NCBI GenBank assembly: GCA_040905145.1
Contig: JBBDSC010000186.1
Location: 1-21,003 of the forward strand
DNA length: 21,003 bases
Reading direction: 5' to 3'
Source of the DNA: DATGMS01 sp040905145
Lineage (GTDB): Bacteria; Bacteroidota; Bacteroidia; Cytophagales; Cyclobacteriaceae
Positions 1 to 9,608 of the stretch are shown in pieces. The position numbers and the translations under genes were made by a program. The notes under the pieces were generated by a model, which was not told where the DNA came from, made no database searches, and saw only the letters and a list, made by a program, of their open reading frames with translations. Each line of letters starts with the position of its first letter. The stretch's first letter is position 1.

Positions 1-86
1 CTCCGGTCTTCCAGCCTACTCCCATGTCACATCCATCTTCGGACAACCTGTCCTGAGAACCGGGATCCGGCTCCATAGCTGATCTT

Positions 87-1412
87 TCATAAAAGCGGCT
101 CACCGTTACCTTGATAATAAATTTTACCGGATAACCTCATCAGTTCTATTTCGGTTTCTTTTATGGTAAACACCGCCTCGATCAGCCTGCTTTCCGCCTC
201 TAAACGACTGACTTGTGCATCCCTGAACTGAAGAAAACTTGTCAGCCCCAGTTTGAACCTTTCAAAAGCAATATCTGTATTTTCAGCTACTACTTCAAAA
301 TTATTTTTCTCTATTTCCAGCCTTTTCTTACTGTTTTCATAGATATTGAAAACCCTATAAATATCGGAATTCAGCTGCACTTCGTATTGGTCTAGAACGT
401 ATTGTTGGTTTACCCTTTGTATTTTTGCATTTTGAATTCTCCTATTTAAGGTAAATCCCGAAAATAGATTCAACCCAATGGTCGCCCCAAAGTTATATCC
501 GTTCCTTTTGTTTTGAACTATAAATCCTGCATCGGAATTTTGAATGGATTGGTTGTAATTTCCATTCAACGTCAGCACTGGAAGGCGTTGGGCCTGTAAT
601 TCCTTAATTTGCAGAAAAGCTACATTCTCCTGTCTTTGCGTTACCAATAATTGCTTGTTGTAATGAATGGCATTGTCCAGTAAATCTTCCAACAAAAGGT
701 TGCCTTCTATCTGAATGGTATCCCTCACCACATAATCAGAAGAGGGATCCATGGCCAAAAGCTCATTCAAGTTTATCCTTGCAGATTCAATTACCTGATC
801 TTGTGAAACCAGTAATGAAAGATCGGCATTATAATCCACTTGAGCCGCCAGATATTCACTTTTGGATTGCTGCCCGAGCTCATATTGAGACTCGACGATT
901 TCCAATCTCTTTTCCGAGAGTTCCAACGTTTCCTGCAAAACTTTGTCCCGCTGCATTTCCAGCACCAGCCTATAATAGGCGGCAGAAACGGCGGCAACGG
1001 TGTTCTCGATGACTATTTTGGCTTCCAGTTCACTGATTTCAGATAATTTACCAAGCCTCTTCATGGCCACAAAAGCATCCGCTCTGATTCCATAAATAGC
1101 TACGAGGCTGAAATTTTCATTTTCAGATTGGGCATCCTGGATAATCCGAGGGGATGAATCATCGAAAAATTGCTGCTCCACATCTTCAACACTGGATGTG
1201 CGACCATAGGTGGCATCTAGCACGGGGAGTAGGGCACCCGCCCCAATCTTCCTTACATTACCGGCTATCTCCCTTTCATTTACCGCAATTTTAACCCCGA
1301 AATTATTTTCCAGCCCTAATTGAATAACATCTTCAAAAGTGAGGATCTCCTGTCCAAACAAAGTCCCTTTAGAACAAAATAGCAGAATTATTATTAAAAA
1401 TTTTCTCATCAT
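87..1412 (-). CDS. TolC-family outer-membrane efflux channel
   Basis: Predicted outer-membrane channel that completes the tripartite exporter encoded just upstream. The 441-residue protein starts with a signal peptide (hydrophobic residues about 5-20, ending near Phe-Gly-Gln) and then shows the OEP pattern: two related halves rich in long amphipathic helices, each with segments such as YYRLVLEMQRDKVLQETLEL in the first and IYRVFNIYENSKKRLEIEKN in the second. Length is normal for the family. The first Met codon overlaps the stop of the RND pump gene (ATGA), which argues for translational coupling and for this start; a second Met follows immediately. It is the last gene of a three-gene operon. 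Substrate cannot be read from the sequence, and the channel may serve other pumps as well. Family assignment is secure; the specific role is inferred from context. Confidence 0.93.
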   Translation of the reverse strand: MMRKFLIIILLFCSKGTLFGQEILTFEDVIQLGLENNFGVKIAVNEREIAGNVRKIGAGALLPVLDATYGRTSSVEDVEQQFFDDSSPRIIQDAQSENENFSLVAIYGIRADAFVAMKRLGKLSEISELEAKIVIENTVAAVSAAYYRLVLEMQRDKVLQETLELSEKRLEIVESQYELGQQSKSEYLAAQVDYNADLSLLVSQDQVIESARINLNELLAMDPSSDYVVRDTIQIEGNLLLEDLLDNAIHYNKQLLVTQRQENVAFLQIKELQAQRLPVLTLNGNYNQSIQNSDAGFIVQNKRNGYNFGATIGLNLFSGFTLNRRIQNAKIQRVNQQYVLDQYEVQLNSDIYRVFNIYENSKKRLEIEKNNFEVVAENTDIAFERFKLGLTSFLQFRDAQVSRLEAESRLIEAVFTIKETEIELMRLSGKIYYQGNGEPLL

Positions 1413-4400
1413 ACTCTTGCTAATCTTCCTTCTTTAGTTGTCAAATAGGTATAAACAGCCGGAATAACAAATAAGGTAAGGACGGTAGCCAAAACCAAGC
1501 CTCCGATCACCACCACTCCCATAGGGATTCTGCTTTCCGCCCCTGCCCCTAATGCCAGGGCAATGGGAAGAATGCCCAAAATAGTAGATAAACTTGTCAT
1601 TAAAATAGGTCTGAACCTTGCTCCGGCAGCACCCACAATGGCATCATGCACACTCATCCCCTGATCTTTTCTCTGATTGGCAAATTCCACGATCAGAATA
1701 CCGTTTTTTGTTACCAATCCAATAAGCATGATAATCCCAATCTGACTGAAAATATTTAATGTAAAGTCAAAAATCCATAGGGACAACAGTGCCCCAAAGA
1801 TGGCCAAAGGAACCGTAAACATGATGGTCAATGGGTCAAGAAAACTTTCAAACTGGGCAGAGAGTACCAGATAAATCAATACCAGGGCAAATACAAAGGC
1901 AAAAAACAAACTATTGGAACTTTCCCTGAATTCTTTGGACACCCCGGAAACGTCAGTACTATACGAATCATCCAGAACTTCTCCCGCTATTCTATCCATT
2001 TCGTCCAAGCCGTCTCCCATGGTATAACCCGCGGCCAAACCTGCGGATACGGTGGCGCTTATATAACGGTTAAAGCGATACAATTGAGGAGGGGTACTTT
2101 GCTCCTTAATGGTGACCAAATTATCCAGTTGAACCAAATCGTCACCATCCGCTCTCACATAAAGCGACTTAAGGTTAACAGGCCGGTTTCTATCCTCCAG
2201 CTGCATTTCTCCGACCACCTCATATTGTTTACCATTCATGATAAAAAAACCAAACCGCTGACCGGAATAGGATAATTGGAGTGTCCTGGCAATCTCCTGA
2301 ACCGATACCCCTATATCCCTTGCTTTATGGCGGTTTATTTCTACTTCAATTTCCGGTTTGGTAAACTTCAGGTTTATATCGGTAAAATCAAAAACAGGAC
2401 TTTGATTGGCAGCATCCATAAAATCCGGGATCACGGCCTTAAGCTTATCGAGGGTTTGGGCCTGAATCACATATTGTATGGGCAATCCCCCCCTATTGTC
2501 ACCGATTGACTGGGCCTGGGAAGCAAAAGCCCTAACCGAAGTCTTATTTTTTATAATGGCCGATATCTGATTAAATATTTCCTGCTGGCTCCTTTCCCTT
2601 TCCGAAGCATCTGTGAGTGATACCCTTATAAAACCGGAATTGGTACTTGATGAACCAAAACCCGGTGAGGTCACGGATATAAAACCGACTTTTTCTGCTT
2701 CAGGAATGGCTTCCTCCAATTCCAGGGTCAGTTCATCTATTGCCCGGTCCATGTATTCAAAAGTAGCCCCTTCCGGACCGCTCAATTGGATCCTGATTTC
2801 ACCTCTGTCTTCTACTGGCGCTAATTCTGTCGGAATGGCTGAAAACAGAAAATAAATACCTATACCCATAAAACCAATGATTACGAAAGCCATCCATCTT
2901 ACTTCCATAAATCCACTCAGGGCCCTGTTGTACTTTTCGTTTAGCCAAAGATAGAAAGGCTCAGTCTTGGTATAAAACCAGTTATGCTTTTCCCTTTTCT
3001 TTAAAAACTTTGAGCTTAACATAGGGGTCATGGTTAGGGCCACAAAGGATGAAATAATTACAGACCCTGCGACCACTATGCCGAATTCCCTAAACAACCG
3101 TCCTGTTGTACCAGTAAGAAAAATCACCGGTAAAAATACCGCAGCCAAAGAAACCGTGGTGGCCAGAACGGCAAAGAATATTTCCTCAGTACCCACTTCT
3201 GCTGCTTTCTTGGGATTTTCCCCTTTTTCTATCCTGGTATAAATATTCTCCAATACCACAATGGCATCATCAACCACCAGACCAACAGACAGAACAACTC
3301 CCAATAAGGTCAAGACATTGATGGAGAAATCCATCAAATACATTACGAAGAAGACACCAATCAGGGCAATAGGAATAGTAAGTGCAGGAATAAAGGTGGT
3401 TCTCCAATCCCTTAGGAACAAGAATATTACGATTACCACCAGCATAAAGGCCAGAATTATGGTTTCCTGCACTTCGCTTAAAGAACTTCGTATATATTTG
3501 GTCGTGTCAAATCCTATCCCCAGTTCTACATCTGCCGGGAGGTCCCTTTTAATGATTTCAAGCCGTTTATAAAACTCATCAACAATCTCTATACTATTGG
3601 AGCCCGGTAAGGGGACCAACACTACTCCTACCATAGGAATCCCGTCCCTTTTAAGGACGGTACGCTCGTTAAGGGGAGCCAATTCAGCTCTACCTACATC
3701 CCTAAACTGAACTATATTGCTTGCATCCTCCTTAATGATCAGGCTATTGAATTCCTCCGGGGTAACCAATCTACTTTTGGTCCGGACAGAAAGCTCTATG
3801 TTAGCGCCTTCTATCCTTCCCGAGGGCAACTCCACATTTTCACTTTGGACTTTGTCCAAAACATCAATAGGGGTAATTCCATAAGATGCCATTTTGATGG
3901 GGTCCATGCGCAGCCGCATGGCATATTCTTTTTCTCCCCAAATCCGTACCTCACTTACTCCCGGGATGGTCTGCAGGCGCTCCTTAAAAATATTGCTCGC
4001 AATGTCCGAAAGGTCCAGAAGATTTCTTTGGTTACTTTGTACATTAAGAAAGACGATCGGTTGGGAATCCGCGTCCTGTTTGGAGACTACGGGTGGTTCA
4101 GCATCCGGGGGAAGATTCCGCTGTGCACGTGATACTTTGTCCCTGACATCATTGGCCGCAGCTTCCATATCCGCCCCCACATCAAACTCCACGGTAATAC
4201 TACTGTTGCCATCATTACTGATGGAAGTCAGTGATTTGATCCCTGAAATCCCATTGATCGATTCTTCCAGGGGCTCTGTAATCTGCGCCTCAATCACATC
4301 TGCGTTGGCTCCTACATAGGTGGTCCTGACATTGATAATAGGTGGATCAACACTGGGATATTCCCTGATCCCCAATAAATTAATCGCTATAATCCCAAAC

Positions 4401-4471
4401 AGTAAAATGGTGAGGGAAAGAACAATAGCTAATACCGGTCTTTGTATACTTAATGATGATAAACTTGCCAT
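1409..4471 (-). CDS. RND-family efflux pump, inner-membrane subunit (AcrB/MexB-like, HAE1 type)
   Basis: Proton-driven inner-membrane pump of a tripartite exporter. At 1020 residues it has normal full length. The order is TM1 (about 10-33), first periplasmic porter loop, a TM block at about 335-480, second periplasmic loop, and a last TM block at about 855-1010. The proton-relay Asp pair in TM4 is present (D401, D402 in VGLVVDDAIVVLENI), as is the TM10 Lys (K922 in LIGLVTKNGILIVEF), so the pump looks functional. These residues indicate the hydrophobe/amphiphile (HAE1) branch rather than the metal (CusA) branch, but the substrate is unknown. The start lies 2 nt after the adaptor stop, and the stop overlaps the TolC-like start. 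No TetR- or MarR-type regulator is adjacent. Confidence 0.96.
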   Translation of the reverse strand: MASLSSLSIQRPVLAIVLSLTILLFGIIAINLLGIREYPSVDPPIINVRTTYVGANADVIEAQITEPLEESINGISGIKSLTSISNDGNSSITVEFDVGADMEAAANDVRDKVSRAQRNLPPDAEPPVVSKQDADSQPIVFLNVQSNQRNLLDLSDIASNIFKERLQTIPGVSEVRIWGEKEYAMRLRMDPIKMASYGITPIDVLDKVQSENVELPSGRIEGANIELSVRTKSRLVTPEEFNSLIIKEDASNIVQFRDVGRAELAPLNERTVLKRDGIPMVGVVLVPLPGSNSIEIVDEFYKRLEIIKRDLPADVELGIGFDTTKYIRSSLSEVQETIILAFMLVVIVIFLFLRDWRTTFIPALTIPIALIGVFFVMYLMDFSINVLTLLGVVLSVGLVVDDAIVVLENIYTRIEKGENPKKAAEVGTEEIFFAVLATTVSLAAVFLPVIFLTGTTGRLFREFGIVVAGSVIISSFVALTMTPMLSSKFLKKREKHNWFYTKTEPFYLWLNEKYNRALSGFMEVRWMAFVIIGFMGIGIYFLFSAIPTELAPVEDRGEIRIQLSGPEGATFEYMDRAIDELTLELEEAIPEAEKVGFISVTSPGFGSSSTNSGFIRVSLTDASERERSQQEIFNQISAIIKNKTSVRAFASQAQSIGDNRGGLPIQYVIQAQTLDKLKAVIPDFMDAANQSPVFDFTDINLKFTKPEIEVEINRHKARDIGVSVQEIARTLQLSYSGQRFGFFIMNGKQYEVVGEMQLEDRNRPVNLKSLYVRADGDDLVQLDNLVTIKEQSTPPQLYRFNRYISATVSAGLAAGYTMGDGLDEMDRIAGEVLDDSYSTDVSGVSKEFRESSNSLFFAFVFALVLIYLVLSAQFESFLDPLTIMFTVPLAIFGALLSLWIFDFTLNIFSQIGIIMLIGLVTKNGILIVEFANQRKDQGMSVHDAIVGAAGARFRPILMTSLSTILGILPIALALGAGAESRIPMGVVVIGGLVLATVLTLFVIPAVYTYLTTKEGRLARV

Positions 4472-4473
4472 TT

Positions 4474-5556
4474 TTAATTGGTCTTAGTGATGCTCACTTT
4501 CATTCCAGTCTTTGCCTGCAATATTCCGGTAGTTAATATCCTATCACCTAATTGCAAGCCATCCGTGATCTGCACCTCACGTTCCGTACGGATGCCCGTG
4601 GACACCTTTTTTTCTTCAATAACACTATCGGCATTAGCAACAAACACTTTATAACCCTCCAATTCCGGCACCAAGGATTCGGCAGGTACCATAAAAGCTT
4701 CTTCCTCCACATTTAAGTTTAACTTTATCCCCACAAACATTCCCGGTAGGAACTTTCTGTCTTTGTTGGGACTAAGGGCCCGCAACTGCAAAGTCCTGGT
4801 GGCGGGGTCTATATTGGGCGCAATGGCATAAACCTCCCCAACTGATTCTCCCTCTACAGCAGAATTGGTGAAAGAAATCTCTGATCCTTTCTTTACAATG
4901 TTAGCATACCGCTCTGGAATGGAAAAATCGATTTTAATGGGGTCAAGGTTGACCACATTGACTATCACATCCGCTGGGGTAATAACAGAACCCTCGGATA
5001 TTTGCCGCAGTCCAATTACACCGTCAAAGGGTGCACGGATGACCGTCTGCCGGATCATGGCTTCTATTAGCTGGATGTCAGCCAGATTGGTATTGTACTG
5101 GTTTAATACAATATCATATTCTTCCTGGCTGATAGCTTCTCTCTCCAACAATTGCTTCTGGCGGTTTTCCTGACCTTCATAAAGTTTTTTCGTGTATGCC
5201 AATCTTTCATTTTGTGCAGAAAGTTCATCATCGTTCAAATATACCAACGGGGCTCCTTTCCTTACAAATTCCCCTTCTTTAAAATTTATCTCAGTCACCA
5301 ATCCGGAAATCTCTGACTTCAGATCCACCGATTCGTTTGGAATGATAGTACCGGTTATACTTAAATTGTTTTCCAATCTTCTGGGCTTAATTTCGATCAC
5401 CTCCACAGGCAAATTCCCTTCAGAAGAGGTGGTTGCATCGCCTGATAGATTGGTCTCATCCCTGTCTATAAAAAGATCTAACCGCGGGTAGAAAAAAATC
5501 ACTGCGGTCAAAAGTACAATGCTTATTATAAGGATAATTCTTGTTTGTCTTTTCAT
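4474..5556 (-). CDS. Efflux RND transporter periplasmic adaptor (HlyD/MFP family)
   Basis: Membrane-fusion protein linking the RND pump to the outer-membrane channel. The 360-residue protein has an N-terminal membrane anchor (about 7-23) rather than a lipobox Cys, then a split lipoyl-like domain (about 80-108 and 172-205, with GLVTEINFKEGEFVRKG and VIRAPFDGVIGLRQISEGS), a helical hairpin between them (about 110-170), and beta-barrel and membrane-proximal domains to the C terminus. Order and length fit the MdtA/AcrA-like group. It is the first gene of the operon, so its upstream spacer should carry the operon promoter; I found no clean TAnnTTTG box there. A short palindrome (ATTGT-TT-ACAAT) sits directly before the start codon. 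Assignment is secure; transported substrate unknown. Confidence 0.94.
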   Translation of the reverse strand: MKRQTRIILIISIVLLTAVIFFYPRLDLFIDRDETNLSGDATTSSEGNLPVEVIEIKPRRLENNLSITGTIIPNESVDLKSEISGLVTEINFKEGEFVRKGAPLVYLNDDELSAQNERLAYTKKLYEGQENRQKQLLEREAISQEEYDIVLNQYNTNLADIQLIEAMIRQTVIRAPFDGVIGLRQISEGSVITPADVIVNVVNLDPIKIDFSIPERYANIVKKGSEISFTNSAVEGESVGEVYAIAPNIDPATRTLQLRALSPNKDRKFLPGMFVGIKLNLNVEEEAFMVPAESLVPELEGYKVFVANADSVIEEKKVSTGIRTEREVQITDGLQLGDRILTTGILQAKTGMKVSITKTN

Positions 5557-5870
5557 TATTGTTTACAATATGATAATGCTTTTTGTAATCAGATTTTTTA
5601 TGGCTTATCCTGATATTCCTCAATTCATAGACAGCACAAATGGTTACAGAAAAGCAACTTAAATCATTAAAATATTTTTTAGAATAAAATAAAATATGGA
5701 TGGCAAAAGCAGATTATTAATGGTTGGATATGAATGGATGAAATTTCGATGCTTGGGGTTATAATTCCATTCCTTTGATTAAAAAACTGAAAACCCGCCT
5801 TCTTTTTTAAGTAAGAAACGCTTCCCTAAATTAGGAAAGCGTTTCTTACTATTTATTATTTAAGGTTTAA
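5557..5870. other. Gene-free spacer between efflux operon and Oar-like receptor
   Basis: This 314-base AT-rich spacer has no open frame that looks coding on either strand. It must hold the efflux operon promoter (right to left) and the end of the receptor transcript. The only clear structures are the 14-bp-arm hairpin near its right end (listed separately) and the ATTGTTTACAAT palindrome against the adaptor start codon. No convincing TAnnTTTG box was found on the minus strand. Confidence 0.6.
5810..5850 (-). terminator. Long hairpin downstream of the Oar-like receptor gene
   Basis: Arms 5810-5823 and 5837-5850 are perfectly complementary over 14 bp (AGTAAGAAACGCTT and its complement). After one mismatch, two more G-C pairs (5825-5826 with 5834-5835) extend the stem. 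It starts about 20 nt after the receptor stop codon on the minus strand. There is no clean U-tract after the stem, only TTAAAAAAG, so it may protect the mRNA 3' end as much as terminate. Confidence 0.6.
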
Positions 5871-8800
5871 TTAAAAGATATATCTCAAGCCTATCTGCAT
5901 GCTCCAAGTCGTATTGAAATTACTGGCATTTTGGAACGGAGTCGTAGGAAACCCACTTGAGGTCCTGTTCATATTCAGGGCAGGGATTCCACTTGCGGGG
6001 ACTTCGGAAGTTCCTGAAAGAAGAAGGTTTTGGGCACCATTTAAATTCTGCTGAATGCCCCACTCTTTGTTCAGTAAGTTACCGAAATTAATAATGTCCA
6101 CACTTAATTGAAGCATATTTCTTCGACCTGCAATATCTGTGAAAAGATCTTGGAGAACCCTTACATCAAACCGCTGCAACCAAGGCAGCAAGAACTGATT
6201 TCTGGGCACATATTGTCCCCGGAATTCTTCCAGCCCATTTTCGCCAATAAAGGCATCCAAAGCTGTCCTCTGCTGCTCAGGGGTAAGCAATACTTCGGTA
6301 ATGTTGCCCTCATCATCCCTGTTCACAATATCCACAAAAGGTACATCTGCAGTATTTCTAGGCAAGTAAATCAAATCAGCATTAACCCCATCATTATTGA
6401 TGTCATTTCCATAAATATAGGAAAATCTTCCTTGATGGGAGCCGTTGTAAAAGACGCCTATAGTAGTCGCCAATGAACGGACATATTCTATACGGTAATT
6501 CAAACTGCCCATCACTCGGTGAGGTACCGCAAAGCTGGAAATATGCAGCATTTGATCATTTGGACTATTGATGGTAGGACTGGCTCCCCAAGCGGAGCTG
6601 GCACTTGATCCAGCGTTGGCAGAAACTTCTTTGGCCACCGAATAGGTATAAAACAAAGAGGCGGACAAACCATTATAATCAGGAACAGAAAGGCCAAATG
6701 TTCCACTAAAACTGTGTCCTTTTATGTCCGTGTTCGTCAATACAGTGGCATTGTTTCCACCCATTACCGCATTGTAGGCCGTATTTTGGCCCGGCTCAAA
6801 AAACTCCCTGTTATCACCATAGTCGTCTTCTTCTCCACTGGAACCATAATTCATCCTATTGCCGGACCTTATCCGGTTGGCACCAAACTGGAACACGGCA
6901 TTAATATCCTTGGTATACAAAAGATCAGCAGTAAAAACCATTGGAGTATTTGGAATGCTGTAATCCACCCCTAAGCTACTTCTCCAAATCATGGGCATTC
7001 TGAAATCCCTGTCCACCAAAGCAAAGGAGCCCGGAGCGCCAATGGTTGGATTGGAGATAAATACGTCCTCAGCGCCAGCAGGAACATTGTTCACGTAATA
7101 ATATCGCTCAGGTTGAAAAGAAATATTGTTGATCCAACCAGCCACTTGATCATAACTTCCCGGCTCAACTGTGTTCTGTAAAACTCCGGCATTGGTCGGC
7201 ATATTGGTCAACCATACAAAAGGCACGCGGCCGGAAAAAACCCCAGTACCCCCTCGGACCACCAAACTCCTGTCGCCTAAGGCGTTATAGTTAAAGCCAA
7301 ACCTTGGAGAAACCATTACACGTGAACTTGGCCACTCTCCAGAACTGTAATTTGTAGGCATCCCGTATTGGTTCATTAAAGTGATCTGGTCAATGGAGGG
7401 GTTGGGCGTGAGATTGTTCAAATAAATCGGTAGCTCCGCCCTAACACCCAAAGTTAAGTCTATTACATCGTTAACTGAAAACCTGTCTTGTGCGTATAAA
7501 GAAGCCAACCCAAAATTAACACGGGCATATGTTTCCTGACCTTCATAAGGGTAGGTGAGGCCAAACATAGTAGGGGCTACTTCATTGGGCGTACCCGTAG
7601 TCAGAAAATCTTCTACCGAAGCGTACCGATAATAGGATGTCCCCATCCGGGTATAACTGTTACCAAAATTTTGAACCTCTAATGCTGCACCGGCAGTGAT
7701 CGTATGGTTACCCTCCATATAGGTCATATTATTGATAACTGAATAGTTGTTGTTGATGACATCATTGTTGAAAGTAAACAATTCGGTTCCAAAACTCATG
7801 TAGTTCATATTACCGGGATCTTTGGTTCCATCTTCCAAGGTTCCACCACCGTCCCAAATGTCAACAAAGGGAAATAATTGCCCGCTTGGGGAAGTCCTTT
7901 TATCCTGAATGTGGGAGTAAGTCGCCAAAAATTGATTGGACAATTTTGAATTAAAATAACTGTTCAGCTCAGCAGTTACAGAACGTACGGTATTTTCAAA
8001 TCCATAATTACCATTCTCAAAAGTCATGGAATTCTGGCTTACACGGAAGGCAGCGGGATTATTTCCCCCTCCACTACGTGGTCTTGGCCCTGAGGCTCCA
8101 TTGGCCAGCTGATTGGATATGCCCTTTACCTGATTAAACCTTACAGCGAGCTTATGTCTTTCATTGATGTTCCAATCTACACGGGCCAAAATTTTAGTGC
8201 TAAACTGTTCTGCTTCATCAGCATATCCTTGATATCTTCCAGGGTCATAGTCCCATTGATTGATCAGGTGATTGCGAACTGCTTCCAAGTCAGAAATGGT
8301 AACCCGGGTGATATTATTGGCAGGGTCCGCTATGCCATTTGAAGCTCTCCAAAGGTTGGCACCGCTGGCATTTGCCCCTGTATCTTCTTCCCTTTCAGCA
8401 TTTACAAAAAAGAACAGTTTGTTCTCAATGATAGGCCCACCGAGCCTGAATCCATAATTTCTAGTAGCAGCTTCTATAGGCTCCAATTCCACATCACCGA
8501 TTCTTCTTCCCTGGAAATCCTCATTACGATAAAAACCATAAGCAGAACCGGTAAAGGTATTGGTCCCACTTCTGGTAACTGCGTTGATCCCCGCTCCTGT
8601 AAAACCACTCTGCGTAACATCATAAGGGGCAATATTTACTGTAATCTCTTCTATGGCATCCAATGAAATGGGCTGGGAATTTCCTCCCGGAAGGGGACCG
8701 CCACTTAAACCAAAAGCATTGTTAAAATTCGCGCCGTCAATTTGCAAATTATTGTAACGGGCATCCCTGCCTGCAAAAGAATTCCCGTTTGCCTGAGGGG

Positions 8801-9290
8801 TTAGACGGGTAAATTCCGTTACACTACGGTTTATCTGGGGCAAGGAGGTCAGTTGTTCATTGTTAACATTGGTAGCCGTTCCTGTCCTGGCTGAATTGAA
8901 ATCATCCCCACTCTGGGCCGTCACTACGATTTGTTCCAGTTCGGTCTCCGTATCAGAAACCACCACATCCAAAGCGTATGGTTCCCCTAATCGAAGAATT
9001 ATCCCACTATAAGTTTGGGATTGGTAACCTATAAAACTCACTTCAATTGAATAAGGGCCCCCCACTCTCATGTTGGGGAGGTTGAACCTGCCTTCTAAAT
9101 TGGTGACAGCGCCATATACCGATCCGGAGGGTTCGTGAACCGCCCTAACGGTGGCGCCAATAAGAGGTTCGCCACTGTCATCCTTTACACTTCCTTGAAT
9201 GCTACTGGTAGTCACCTGAGCAGAAAGGTTGCCAATAACCATCACAAACATTGCAAGCGCAAGAAAACTTTTAAGTAATGATTGCCACAT
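5871..9290 (-). CDS. Oar-like TonB-dependent receptor with N-terminal carboxypeptidase-regulatory domain
   Basis: Large outer-membrane beta-barrel protein (1139 residues) predicted to import or bind a bulky substrate using TonB energy. A signal peptide (1-24, ending NLSAQ) is followed by a carboxypeptidase-regulatory-like beta-sandwich (about 29-115, with GSVKDDSGEPLIGATVRAV and GAVTNLEGRFNLPNM). Next come a plug domain (about 130-250, containing YNNLQIDGANFNNAFGLSGG and NAVTRSGTNTFTGSAYGFYR) and a long barrel ending in Tyr-Ile-Phe, a typical aromatic C terminus. The plug signatures and the lack of a SusD partner point to the Oar/OmpA-related group rather than to SusC glycan receptors. It is apparently monocistronic, with a candidate promoter box upstream. 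Ligand unknown; proteins of this group have been linked to adhesion, development or peptide uptake, but nothing here decides between these. Confidence 0.93.
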   Translation of the reverse strand: MWQSLLKSFLALAMFVMVIGNLSAQVTTSSIQGSVKDDSGEPLIGATVRAVHEPSGSVYGAVTNLEGRFNLPNMRVGGPYSIEVSFIGYQSQTYSGIILRLGEPYALDVVVSDTETELEQIVVTAQSGDDFNSARTGTATNVNNEQLTSLPQINRSVTEFTRLTPQANGNSFAGRDARYNNLQIDGANFNNAFGLSGGPLPGGNSQPISLDAIEEITVNIAPYDVTQSGFTGAGINAVTRSGTNTFTGSAYGFYRNEDFQGRRIGDVELEPIEAATRNYGFRLGGPIIENKLFFFVNAEREEDTGANASGANLWRASNGIADPANNITRVTISDLEAVRNHLINQWDYDPGRYQGYADEAEQFSTKILARVDWNINERHKLAVRFNQVKGISNQLANGASGPRPRSGGGNNPAAFRVSQNSMTFENGNYGFENTVRSVTAELNSYFNSKLSNQFLATYSHIQDKRTSPSGQLFPFVDIWDGGGTLEDGTKDPGNMNYMSFGTELFTFNNDVINNNYSVINNMTYMEGNHTITAGAALEVQNFGNSYTRMGTSYYRYASVEDFLTTGTPNEVAPTMFGLTYPYEGQETYARVNFGLASLYAQDRFSVNDVIDLTLGVRAELPIYLNNLTPNPSIDQITLMNQYGMPTNYSSGEWPSSRVMVSPRFGFNYNALGDRSLVVRGGTGVFSGRVPFVWLTNMPTNAGVLQNTVEPGSYDQVAGWINNISFQPERYYYVNNVPAGAEDVFISNPTIGAPGSFALVDRDFRMPMIWRSSLGVDYSIPNTPMVFTADLLYTKDINAVFQFGANRIRSGNRMNYGSSGEEDDYGDNREFFEPGQNTAYNAVMGGNNATVLTNTDIKGHSFSGTFGLSVPDYNGLSASLFYTYSVAKEVSANAGSSASSAWGASPTINSPNDQMLHISSFAVPHRVMGSLNYRIEYVRSLATTIGVFYNGSHQGRFSYIYGNDINNDGVNADLIYLPRNTADVPFVDIVNRDDEGNITEVLLTPEQQRTALDAFIGENGLEEFRGQYVPRNQFLLPWLQRFDVRVLQDLFTDIAGRRNMLQLSVDIINFGNLLNKEWGIQQNLNGAQNLLLSGTSEVPASGIPALNMNRTSSGFPTTPFQNASNFNTTWSMQIGLRYIF

Positions 9291-9333
9291 AATAAGTTTG
9301 ATTTATGAAAATGATTTTATGCTCTTCCTTCCA

Positions 9334-9341
9334 CAAAGGTA
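9334..9341 (-). promoter_or_regulatory. Candidate -7 box of the Oar-like receptor
   Basis: The minus strand reads TACCTTTG here, matching the Bacteroidota -7 consensus TAnnTTTG, and would give a leader of roughly 35-40 nt before the receptor start. No good TTG -33 element is seen at the expected distance, so this is tentative. A second box (TAACTTTG, 9397-9404) lies further upstream. Confidence 0.4.
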
Positions 9342-9382
9342 GGGGATAGGTGAGGGATTTTTTTCCTGGAATTGTTACGGTT

Positions 9383-9421
9383 TTAACATTTATTAACAAA
9401 GTTACTTAACAATTATTTAAC
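9383..9421. repeat. Four TTAAC direct repeats spaced about one helical turn apart
   Basis: TTAACA occurs at 9383, 9393 and 9406, and TTAAC at 9417, giving spacings of 10, 13 and 11 bp. The cluster lies upstream of the candidate receptor promoter. Spacing near one helical turn suggests an array of protein-binding sites, but the AT-rich background makes chance plausible. Confidence 0.35.
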
Positions 9422-9608
9422 TTCAGCTTGGGCAGGAAGTTTTTATTCTTCAAGGATAAAAAGCCTTCTTCAAAAATTTCATTAATAAAATTTGCAGCTA
9501 TAGGGTATAGGAGATATAATATTCATCAAAGTCATCCCAGGCCCAAAAACAAAACATCCTCTCAGATTCTGTTATATTTAAGTCCTCAAACTTTAACCCT
9601 CTATTGGA

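Larger units (their letters stand above)
9291..9608. other. Divergent promoter spacer between the Oar-like receptor and the YhhN-like gene
   Basis: This 318-base spacer separates two divergent genes and holds no convincing gene. A reading frame at 9428-9664 runs into the YhhN-like gene in another frame and has no recognisable protein features. Two minus-strand TAnnTTTG boxes are present: TACCTTTG at 9334-9341 and TAACTTTG at 9397-9404. A cluster of TTAAC repeats at 9383-9421 is listed separately. Confidence 0.6.

Noticed and set aside
1..76. Short minus-strand frame from an ATG at 76 running off the left edge, with GAAGA-GGA-like repetition
   Set aside because: Too short to judge, no recognised protein features; it looks more like intergenic repeat sequence downstream of the TolC-like gene.
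3894..4319. 141-codon plus-strand open frame antisense to the RND pump gene
   Set aside because: It lies wholly inside a well-supported conserved gene, and its translation shows no recognisable domain; several similar antisense frames occur along the same gene.
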